64,000 nt of DNA from Stigmatella aurantiaca (lineage in GTDB: Bacteria; Myxococcota; Myxococcia; Myxococcales; Myxococcaceae), in contig NZ_FOAP01000009.1 of the NCBI RefSeq assembly GCF_900109545.1, positions 62,001 through 126,000 of the forward strand, written 5' to 3'. The position numbers and the translations under genes are program-made. The first letter of the stretch is position 1, and the number at the start of each line of letters is the position of its first letter. Below, in pieces: positions 57,780-64,000 of the stretch. The notes under the pieces are model-generated. The model was not told where the DNA came from, did not search any database, and saw only the letters and a list, made by a program, of their open reading frames with translations.

Positions 57780-58646
57780 CTACTGGGTGCACTTCGGGCA
57801 GGTGCGGGTCATCTTCAGGTTGCCGCTCCAGGACGGGCTGTCCGGAGAGCTGAAGCTGACCGTCGCCCCGCTGGCTTGGACGCTGACCGTCAGGCCGCAG
57901 GAGCAGAAGGCACAGGACTTCATGATGCACCCGAAGCCCACACTGCACGTCGCTGCAGTGACGTGGCCGTCCCCCTGGATCTGCGTGTCCGCATCGTACG
58001 CAGAAGCCATCTTGTGGCAGGCGGTGGTGGTCAAGCCGCCTCCATCCGCGCACTCTAAGGAGGAGCCGGTGGCATCACACCGCGACTGGCACGTGTTGGT
58101 GCACGAACACACCGCCTGGAAGTCCGGATCGCTGTAGTGCGGCCCCCCTGAGATGTGCTCGTTGTAGCTCTCCACGTGGGGAGAGTCGTACTGGGTATCC
58201 GACCAGGTGCGGCACGTCGCGAGGGGGATCGGCTCGGGCTCCGCGAAGGGCTTCTTGATGTACTCCTCAAAAGTCGCCAGGTTCTCGCGCGCGGCCTCCG
58301 CGACGCCCTGGGTGATGTGGTCGAGCGCCAGGAATTGCGAGGTCTCCTTGCGGGCCTCGCCCGTCCAGAGAAACGCCGCCTGGTAGCTGCGCTTCTTGCC
58401 CGCGAGCGCCGCGGTCACGGAGTAAGTGGTGAGGGACTTCGCGCCCGCCAGCGCGGCCTGCTGAGGGCTGGCCACGCGAATCATCTCCCCTACCGTCACC
58501 TTGCCATGCTGCTGGCCCTCGGCCGTCGCCAGCCAGCTCTCGCCCTTCCTCCAGTCCATGTCGTACTGCGCATACGCGAGCTGGCCATTCATGCGCTGCG
58601 TCTTACTTCGAGTTTCGCACTTTTTGGACGGCTTCATGGGAGGCAA
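57780..58646 (-). CDS. Cys-rich hypothetical protein, probably 5'-truncated
   Basis: 288 residues by the longest frame; ATG 58592 would give 270. The N-terminal half is helical (KGESWLATAEG ... LALDHITQGVAEAARENL). The C-terminal half has more than a dozen Cys (VCSCTNTCQSRCD, TCSVGFGCIMKSCAFCSCG, TCPKCTQ), suggesting disulfides or metal sites, yet no signal peptide is present. The first residues are encoded within one arm of a 19-bp inverted repeat (58607-58625), so the original 5' end, perhaps with a signal peptide, may be lost. I do not recognise the family. Confidence 0.55.
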   Translation of the reverse strand: MPPMKPSKKCETRSKTQRMNGQLAYAQYDMDWRKGESWLATAEGQQHGKVTVGEMIRVASPQQAALAGAKSLTTYSVTAALAGKKRSYQAAFLWTGEARKETSQFLALDHITQGVAEAARENLATFEEYIKKPFAEPEPIPLATCRTWSDTQYDSPHVESYNEHISGGPHYSDPDFQAVCSCTNTCQSRCDATGSSLECADGGGLTTTACHKMASAYDADTQIQGDGHVTAATCSVGFGCIMKSCAFCSCGLTVSVQASGATVSFSSPDSPSWSGNLKMTRTCPKCTQ

Positions 58647-58929
58647 GCATGGGACGTGGCCTTGAGGGCTTGCTCACCCAGGGGTAATGCTCGTGCAAGG
58701 GGGGCTTCCCTCTGGAGAGCCCGCAGATGCGAACGCGTTACGCCACCGCGTGAGCGGCCCCATGCCAGCGCGGAAGCCACATCGGGATCAGGCGAGGGCC
58801 CTGCGGAGGAGTTTCTGCGAACCTTGGTGATCCATAGGTCCTCCGAAATCCTCCTGGTATCCCCTCGGGAGCCACGCTCCCCCTCGGAGTGCCGTCCATT
58901 TGGCTTCTCTAAAAAGTGCGAAACTCGAA
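58607..58929. mobile_element. 323-bp segment bounded by perfect 19-bp inverted repeats
   Basis: TTCGAGTTTCGCACTTTTT at 58607-58625 is the exact reverse complement of 58911-58929. The 285 bp between hold no gene. No target duplication is evident. The left arm lies at the 5' end of the Cys-rich ORF. It could be a MITE-like element, or the two arms may come from one sequence duplicated in inversion. Confidence 0.55.
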
Positions 58930-59046
58930 CTAGGAGTCTGTTGCGGTAATCCGATGACCTACTACCTGATGGGCTTCGACTCCTGAGCCGGTACTACAGC
59001 TCGTAGGTCGAAGCTCATTTTTCCCGTTACTGCAACACACTCCTAG
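58930..59046. mobile_element. 117-bp MITE-like element with 20-bp imperfect inverted repeats and CTAG ends
   Basis: CTAGGAGTCTGTTGCGGTAA at 58930-58949 pairs with 59027-59046 (18 of 20 bases). An internal hairpin (CTTCGAC/GTCGAAG) adds more symmetry. The outer CTAG at both ends would fit a 4-bp target duplication of the YTAR type used by IS5-family elements. It directly abuts the 323-bp segment. There is no coding capacity. Confidence 0.6.
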
Positions 59047-59185
59047 CGGAGGGGCCCTGCGGGGACTGCCCATTTGAGCCTCCTCTCTCTTGGGCAAGAG
59101 ATCCACATGAGGAGGGTGGCGTAAACTCCCGGGAGGGGCCGGTCCCCAGCGGGCCATCTCCCGCTGGCGCGGCCTTGAGGGCTTC

Positions 59186-60496
59186 ATGCAGACCCCTGCT
59201 CCTTCCGTGGGGCCACTCAAGAGATACTCCGGGCCCCACGTGGTGCTCGCGGTGATCTTTGTCGCGCTCTACGCGGTGGAGGTCGCCATCGTGGGCCGCG
59301 CGGATCTGCACACGCTGGCGCTCCGGTGCACCTGGGCACTCTCCCTTCTGCTCTATGGCCTCTATGCCCACCGCGTCGCCGCGCGCTGGCACCGCCCGTG
59401 GAGCCTGCTCAGTGGCGTGGCGGACACGCTCTTCTTCCTGGGGCTCCTTCAGCTCACGGGGGCCTCCGAGAGCCCCTACTTCCCCGTGCTGGTCAGCGCC
59501 CCCATCCTCGTGGCGCAGGTCTACCCCACCTATCTGGAGATGAACCTCCTGGGAGGCGCCGTGGCGGGAGGGGGGGCCCTGCTCATGATGCGGAGGGCGG
59601 GCCGCTCCTGGGACGACGCGTTTCTCTGGTGCTTTCTGTGCGTCGCCTCCGCGCTCTTCGGGCTGTACGTCTCGGTACAAGCCCGGCGCATCATCGCGGC
59701 GGAGGAGCGCGCCCGCTCCGAGCAGGCCCGGCGCGAGGCCATCGAGCAGGTGGCGATGAAGGAGTACACCCGGGCCCACGCCGAGAAGCTGGCCACGCTC
59801 GGGAGGCTGGCGGCCAACGTGCTGCACGAGCTCAACAACCCGCTGGCCTTCGTGCGCTCCAACCTGGAGTTCCTCCGGCAGGAACTGCGCGCCCGTTCCC
59901 TGGAGGAGGCCCAGCCCCTGCTGGAGGCCCTCGACGAGACGCACACGGGCGTCGAGCGCATCCGGCAGATCGCCGAGGACCTGAGAGATTTCTCCCGCAT
60001 GGACGAGCAGGGCTCGGACCGCTGCTCGCTGGCGGACGTCATTCCGAGCACCCTGCGCATCGCCTCGCTGCGGCTCAAGCACGTGGGCCAGGTGCGGGTG
60101 GACCTGCCCGAGCACCTGCCCGAGGTGTACTCCAACCCCCGGCGCCTGGCCCAGGTGCTGCTCAACCTGCTGGTGAACGCGGGGGACGCACTCGCGGAGA
60201 AGCAGGAGGGCGCCGAGGTGCGGCTCACCGCGAGGCAGGAGCAGGATCGCATCGTCCTGTTGGTGGAGGACAACGGTCCGGGCATTCCGCCGCACGTCCT
60301 GTCCCGCCTCTTCGAGCCCTTCTTCACCACGAAGGGGCCGGAGCTGGGAACCGGCCTGGGCCTGGCCCTGTCGCGTGAGATGATCGAGAAGTTCAACGGC
60401 TCGCTGACCGCGGAGAACCGGCCCGAGGGCGGCGCGCGCATGCGCCTGGTGCTTCAGGTCTGGTCTCCCTCCTTGGAAAACGCCCTCTCCGTCTGA
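59186..60496 (+). CDS. Membrane sensor histidine kinase
   Basis: 436 residues. Residues about 15-165 contain five or six membrane helices without a large periplasmic loop. A coiled coil follows (AEERARSEQARREAIEQV), then the DHp domain with H-box LAANVLHELNNPLAFV and the HATPase with LAQVLLNLLVNAGDAL, VEDNGPGIPP, LFEPFFTTKG and GTGLGLALSREM. It senses a membrane or small hydrophobic signal and phosphorylates an unknown regulator encoded elsewhere. Codon usage is native, so it is host sequence between the mobile remnants. Confidence 0.9.
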   Translation: MQTPAPSVGPLKRYSGPHVVLAVIFVALYAVEVAIVGRADLHTLALRCTWALSLLLYGLYAHRVAARWHRPWSLLSGVADTLFFLGLLQLTGASESPYFPVLVSAPILVAQVYPTYLEMNLLGGAVAGGGALLMMRRAGRSWDDAFLWCFLCVASALFGLYVSVQARRIIAAEERARSEQARREAIEQVAMKEYTRAHAEKLATLGRLAANVLHELNNPLAFVRSNLEFLRQELRARSLEEAQPLLEALDETHTGVERIRQIAEDLRDFSRMDEQGSDRCSLADVIPSTLRIASLRLKHVGQVRVDLPEHLPEVYSNPRRLAQVLLNLLVNAGDALAEKQEGAEVRLTARQEQDRIVLLVEDNGPGIPPHVLSRLFEPFFTTKGPELGTGLGLALSREMIEKFNGSLTAENRPEGGARMRLVLQVWSPSLENALSV

Positions 60497-60799
60497 GTCC
60501 CTCGAAGCCTCCCGTCGAGCCCGACGCGCTGGAAGTCCGGACGACACGTCGACGACATCCCCCGTCGCGTCCACATGAGCGCGCGGTGGACCTTGTCGAG
60601 CTGAAGCCTGCCATCGCCGCTCAGGATGCACGCTTGCGGCCCTCGTCTCGCGACCGATGACCCGTTCGAGCTACTCGTGCCGTTGCCGCCTCCAGGTTGG
60701 TCCTTTTTTGGTCCCAAACAACCGGATTTGGTCCTGAAATGCATGTCCTGCCCCTTTTTCCGAAGGAGCTCGCTTGAGAGCGGCGGGTTGCTCTGTGTG
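60497..60799. other. Gene-free stretch with repeated TTTGGTCC motifs
   Basis: No gene is supported. TTGGTCC occurs three times within about 40 bp near 60695-60735, possibly a protein-binding site near the boundary of the transferred region. Confidence 0.45.
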
Positions 60800-60823
60800 G
60801 GGGCGGCGGGAATCGAACCCGCG
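60800..60823 (-). other. tRNA/tmRNA 3'-end fragment (candidate attachment site)
   Basis: On the minus strand the sequence gives a perfect 5-bp T stem GCGGG/CCCGC around the loop TTCGATT, followed by the acceptor strand CGCCCCC. No 5' acceptor, D arm or anticodon arm can be placed at tRNA distances, so only the 3' end is present. Integrating elements commonly leave such fragments. The intact RNA gene would lie outside the window. Confidence 0.55.
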
Positions 60824-60899
60824 ACAAGGCGAGAGCAAAACCCTAAGCAGGTCGCGCTGTTACCGGCTAACGCCTTGACCTCACTTCGGATCGTTCCCC

Positions 60900-61145
60900 C
60901 GCTCCGTCCCGTCTCGTCCCATCTCGTCCCACCTGATTCCGCGCTGGAGGGGCACACTGGGGGCACATGCGGCCCAACAGGGTCAATCTGCTTGGACGCG
61001 AGCGGACCGAGTTGCCCGATCTCCCAGGGCTCACGAGAAACCCGTGGGATGCGGACGGTAGCATGTGCCCTGGCGAGGTGGAGCTGGGGAGGAGCAGGTG
61101 TAGGAGCGTGGGCGGGCGTACCGGGGGAGGCAGCCAGAGGGAACG
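60900..61145. other. Gene-free stretch before the IS91 relic
   Basis: No supported gene. The repeated CGTCCCGTCTCGTCCCATCTCG run near 60900-60930 is a short degenerate direct repeat next to the tRNA-like fragment. Confidence 0.4.
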
Positions 61146-61850
61146 GTGCTGTACGTCGCCACGCTGCTAGCGGAGTCGAGCGAGGTGGGGCGCGACTTGC
61201 CCCGGTACGTGGAGCGGGATTTCGCCCGCTACCTGGAATGTGGGGTGCTGGCGCACGGGTTCGCGCGGGTGCGATGAGAGAGTTGCAAGGACGAACTGCT
61301 CGTCGCCTTTTCTTGCAAGGGCGAGGGGTGTACCCCTCCTGTAACGCGAAGCGAGCGCAGGTAACGGCGGCGCACCTAGTACGACCTAGTCACTTCGGGC
61401 GCTCCCCGAGGGAGATTCCCTCGGAGGCTCGCTCCGGTTCCGAGGGAAGTGACCAAGTAGTACTAGTGGAGCGGGTGCTGTCGCACGTGCCCTACCGGCA
61501 GTGAGCACTGTCCTTTCCGCACCGGGTGGGGTGGGTGCTGCTCAAGAACGTGGGACTGCTCTCGGAGGTTCGGGGGTTCTCACCGTCTTTCTGCGCGCAC
61601 TGTTTGCCCTGCAGCGTCGGCGAGCACGGCGGCAGGGTCTGAGTGGTGGGCAGGTCGGGCCGTGTCATTCATCCCGTTCTTCGGCTCGGCCCTGCAGGTG
61701 ACGCCGCACTTCCGCTCGCTGGTGCCGGAGGGCGTCTTCGTACCGGGGGAGGGCGGTGTGCGCTTCGAGGCGTTGCCGTCGTCCACGCAAGGTGAGGTGG
61801 AGCGACTGCTGAGGGTGGTGCCTTCCTATACGTCGATTTCGCTGTCGATC
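61146..61850 (+). pseudogene. Decayed IS91-family transposase
   Basis: Translation in shifting frames recovers the order of an IS91-type (HUH, Y2) transposase: [22 protein letters not shown], the zinc-finger part ELLVAFSCKG then RGVYPSCNAKRAQVTAAHLV, VLSHVPYRQ, LSFPHRVRWVLLKN, FLRALFALQRRRARRQG and SFIPFFGSALQVTPHF RSLVPEGVFV. At least three frameshifts and two nonsense codons (in the zinc finger and after PYRQ) interrupt it, and a palindromic element is inserted at 61376-61466. The catalytic C-terminal part with the Tyr pair is missing, so it cannot function. Confidence 0.8.
61376..61466. mobile_element. 91-bp palindromic element inserted in the IS91 relic
   Basis: CTAGTACGACCTAGTCACTTC at the left pairs with GAAGTGACCAAGTAGTACTAG at the right (about 18 of 21 positions), with an inner palindrome CCGAGGGA-GAT-TCCCTCGG. 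CTAG lies at both ends. It separates two blocks of transposase homology that are adjacent in intact relatives, which shows it is an insertion. Confidence 0.7.
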
Positions 61851-61953
61851 TACAACCAGGGATGGTGATCTATGACGACTGGGCGCCAACGCCCGCTGTG
61901 CTCCCGTGCGGCACGGACAGCCCTGTAACCCCTTGATTTTGTGGCCCTCGCCC

Positions 61954-63735
61954 ATGCCCCGCCCCCGCCCCCGCCCTCGCCCAGACAGCCGCCGCAGTGA
62001 AGTTTACGTCTTGGAAGGCGCCGACCCGGTAATCCGGGCGACACTGGCGGAGGCACTCGCCCACCTCCTACGGCAGCGAGGAAGGCACTGCGTCTACCAC
62101 GCATATCGGAGGCCAGCGGAGCAGCCAACCTGGCGGCAAGAGAGCGTGCCGACGCAGGAGGTAAGTGAATCACGTACAGGTCCCAGGGTACTCCCGGCGG
62201 TTCAGCAACTCTTGGACGTGGCAGCTCACATCGAGACTCTTGAATCGAGGCTGCGCCCGGAAGCTGACCACGATGGAGTTCTGATCGTCGACGGCCTCTG
62301 GTGGTCGACGCTGCTGGATGGCCAAGCCCGAGGCGTGCCGCCTGAGCCCTTGGAGAAGATGGTCGAGATCGAACGACACTATTGGCAGCGCTGCCAACCC
62401 TCGGCCGTCGTTCTTCTCCGCGATTTTCCGCCCGAGGACGCCACGCTGGCGGACCAGCGTAAAGGCCGCGCGCTCGCCTACGAAGACCTGGCTGCTCGCG
62501 CGGATCCTCTGCTCTGCCCAGTACATGAGGTCGCGGTTCGCGCTTCTGTCGAGGAGACTCTCGCAGCCATTCTCGCGACTGTTCCAGGCCTGGGGGTGTA
62601 TGAGCTGCCAGCCCCGATGCCTCCGAAGGCCGACTTGCAGAGCGCCGTCCAGTTGGACCTCGCCTTGGCTGCGCCCTTGGAGCGGAAGCACACCCACTGG
62701 GTCTTCACGCGTCACTCGGCCGTACGAGCGTCGAAGGTCTTTACCACCTACTGGCGCTTCGCGGCCGAGCGGCAAGAGATCTTCTTCAAGCGGCTGACGG
62801 GAGCGCCACCTCCCTGGACGGATGATCCCATCCTGGGGAGGTTCAAATTCACCAATGCCTACCGCGCGGCTGACCGCGTTAGCCAGTTCCTCATCCGGAG
62901 TGTCATCTACGAGGGAAGCCAGAGCTTAGAGGAGGTCTTTTTCCGGACCCTCCTGTTCAAGCTCTTCAACAAGATCGACACCTGGAAGCTGCTCGAACGC
63001 GAGCTAGGCGTGATTACCTATGCTGAGTATGACTTCACTCGGTACGAGCGGGTGCTCACCCAGGCCCTCGCCCGGGGCGAGCGCATCTACTCGGCGGCCT
63101 ACGTCATGCCAGCGGCTTCCCGCTTCGAGCATCAGCGCAAACATGGGACGCACCTACACCTGCTGGACCACCTGATAAAAGAGCAGGTCCCGCAGAAGAT
63201 TGCGCAGGCCCGTGGCATGCGTGAGGCCTTCCACATCCTGCGCTCCTTCCCCATGATGGGTGATTTCCTTGCATACCAGTACCTCACGGACCTGAACTAC
63301 AGCGAGCCCTTCGACTTCAAGGAAGATTTTATCGTTCCGGGTCCTGGCGCACGCGATGGCATCAGAAAGTGCTTCGAAGACCTTGGAGGTCTGACCGAGT
63401 CCCAGATCATCGAACTCGTCACGGATATGCAGGACCAAGCCTTCGAGGAGTTGGGGATTCGTTTCCGCAGGCTTTGGGGTCGCAGGCTCCAGCTCATCGA
63501 CTGCCAGAACCTGTTTTGTGAAGTAGACAAGTATGCCCGGCTCGCCCATCCTGATGTTCAGGGCATCAGCGGCCGTACCCGCATCAAGCAGCACTATCGG
63601 TATGATGCTGAGCCCATCAACTACTGGTTTCCTCGCAAGTGGGGGCTGAATGAGGAGGTCTCCTCCTATATCGATGCACTGAGGCGTGGCGACTCACTGA
63701 GAGATGCCCAGCTCCTGGTGACAGGGAGGGGATGA
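61954..63735 (+). CDS. Degenerate thymidylate-kinase-like domain fused to an HMUDK_hel-type helical domain
   Basis: 593 residues from the ATG at 61954; a GTG at 61906 is possible, and neither has a clear ribosome binding site. Residues about 20-220 resemble a P-loop nucleotide kinase (VYVLEGADPVIRATLAEAL), but the Walker A Gly-Lys-Ser/Thr is gone and the DR motif reads VDGLWW. Residues about 270-560 match the helical domain of 5-hmdU DNA kinase/alpha-glutamyl-putrescinyl-thymine pyrophosphorylase-type proteins: FFRTLLFKLFNKIDTW, MMGDFLAYQYLTDLNYSEP, LQLIDCQNLFCEVDKYARLAHP and SGRTRIKQHY. The next gene overlaps its stop by 4 bp. A role in modified-thymine DNA metabolism or anti-phage defence is inferred. 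GC is lower than host. Confidence 0.75.
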   Translation: MPRPRPRPRPDSRRSEVYVLEGADPVIRATLAEALAHLLRQRGRHCVYHAYRRPAEQPTWRQESVPTQEVSESRTGPRVLPAVQQLLDVAAHIETLESRLRPEADHDGVLIVDGLWWSTLLDGQARGVPPEPLEKMVEIERHYWQRCQPSAVVLLRDFPPEDATLADQRKGRALAYEDLAARADPLLCPVHEVAVRASVEETLAAILATVPGLGVYELPAPMPPKADLQSAVQLDLALAAPLERKHTHWVFTRHSAVRASKVFTTYWRFAAERQEIFFKRLTGAPPPWTDDPILGRFKFTNAYRAADRVSQFLIRSVIYEGSQSLEEVFFRTLLFKLFNKIDTWKLLERELGVITYAEYDFTRYERVLTQALARGERIYSAAYVMPAASRFEHQRKHGTHLHLLDHLIKEQVPQKIAQARGMREAFHILRSFPMMGDFLAYQYLTDLNYSEPFDFKEDFIVPGPGARDGIRKCFEDLGGLTESQIIELVTDMQDQAFEELGIRFRRLWGRRLQLIDCQNLFCEVDKYARLAHPDVQGISGRTRIKQHYRYDAEPINYWFPRKWGLNEEVSSYIDALRRGDSLRDAQLLVTGRG

Positions 63736-64000
63736 TGGATTTCCGGGAGTACCAGCGGCGCGCGCGGGAGACCGACCAGACTCCTGATACGGACGGTGAT
63801 GGACTGATCGTCCCACTGCTCGGAATGGCCGGAGAAGTGGGCACCCTTCTCGCTGATTACAAGAAGAGGCTTCGCGACCGGGACACCTACCGGCTGTTCA
63901 AGGAGAGCATTGCTGAAGAGCTGGGCGATATCCTCTGGTACGTGGCCAACCTGGCCACGAAGCTCGACTTGGACTTGGATGACATAGCAGCCTTCAACCT
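63732..64000 (+). CDS. MazG-like nucleotide pyrophosphohydrolase (3' end outside window)
   Basis: At least 89 residues to the window end. The ATG at 63732 overlaps the stop of the preceding gene (ATGA), and GGGAGGGG provides a strong ribosome binding site. The metal-binding motif of all-alpha NTP pyrophosphohydrolases is present: GMAGEVGTLL, and about 40 residues later EELGDILWYVANLATKLDL (E-E-x-x-D). It would hydrolyse (d)NTPs to (d)NMPs. Coupling to the kinase-like/HMUDK_hel gene suggests they act together on nucleotides. The remaining genes of the operon are not visible. Confidence 0.82.
   Translation, partial: MMDFREYQRRARETDQTPDTDGDGLIVPLLGMAGEVGTLLADYKKRLRDRDTYRLFKESIAEELGDILWYVANLATKLDLDLDDIAAFN

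Noticed and set aside
58607..58929. Phase-variable invertible promoter
   Set aside because: Inverted repeats fit, but there is no invertase gene nearby and no gene whose expression would obviously switch. Kept only as an unexplained element.
60800..60899. Complete tRNA gene on the minus strand
   Set aside because: The T arm and 3' acceptor are perfect, and GGGGG occurs 95 bases upstream, but no D arm or anticodon arm can be folded in between. Only a 3' fragment is supported.

Overview
The window comes from the chromosome of a myxobacterium (order Myxococcales, probably Archangiaceae or Myxococcaceae). The evidence is very high GC with GC-rich third codon positions, a MYXO-CTERM surface protein, DUF4388 and J-domain regulators with Pro/Ala-rich linkers, PAS/GAF histidine kinases, a cyclase/AAA/TPR protein, a type I PKS, and sphingolipid-type genes. 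Genes are dense on both strands up to about 54 kb. After that the sequence becomes patchy: lower GC, transferred genes, small palindromic elements, a decayed IS91-type transposase, a tRNA/tmRNA 3'-end fragment, and the start of a nucleotide-metabolism or defence-like operon cut by the window end.

Layout. (1) 1-2664: 3' part of a cyclase/AAA/TPR signalling gene. (2) 2778-7264: a compact RiPP (TOMM) locus with an NHLP-type precursor whose last five residues are MACFC, an amidohydrolase, a leader-binding/YcaO cyclodehydratase fusion and a dienelactone-hydrolase-like protein. (3) 7.3-23.3 kb: mostly housekeeping and envelope genes: a DNRLRE/FN3/beta-helix lipoprotein, kdsB, a UDP-GlcNAc 2-epimerase, a histidine kinase, an RluA-type pseudouridine synthase, purF, a neutral ceramidase, YhbY, a J-domain/DUF4388 protein, a Cys-rich secreted repeat protein, a TSUP transporter, a DUF1877 protein and a MYXO-CTERM protein. 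(4) 23.4-27.1 kb: biotin carboxylase, BCCP and methylmalonyl-CoA mutase operon; its carboxyltransferase partner is probably the gene at 45.2-46.8 kb. (5) 27.2-30.3 kb: lipoprotein, dicarboxylate symporter and DCC-family protein.

(6) 30.3-41.7 kb is the centrepiece. One minus-strand operon runs TauD-like Fe/2OG enzyme, FcoT-type thioesterase, free ACP, KS-AT-DH-ER-KR-ACP polyketide synthase, acyl-AMP ligase, with a divergent Rieske oxygenase. The first three genes plus the ligase are the full non-NRPS gene set of the isonitrile lipopeptide pathway (ScoB-E; mycobacterial Rv0097-Rv0100). Here a fully reducing PKS module stands where the NRPS normally is, so a PKS-derived isonitrile lipid is predicted. 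(7) 41.8-54.0 kb: a large unknown protein with a Gly/Ala-rich C-terminus, an M4 protease without a signal peptide, a secreted unknown protein, a ROK kinase, a cytokinin-dehydrogenase-like FAD oxidase, an HTH-only LysR fragment and a methionine aminopeptidase. (8) 54.2-57.5 kb: a DES1-like sphingolipid desaturase and a lower-GC LysR/isochorismatase divergent pair. (9) 57.8-64.0 kb: a probably 5'-truncated Cys-rich ORF, three palindromic elements, a membrane histidine kinase, the IS91 relic, and a degenerate thymidylate-kinase/HMUDK_hel fusion coupled to a MazG-like pyrophosphohydrolase.
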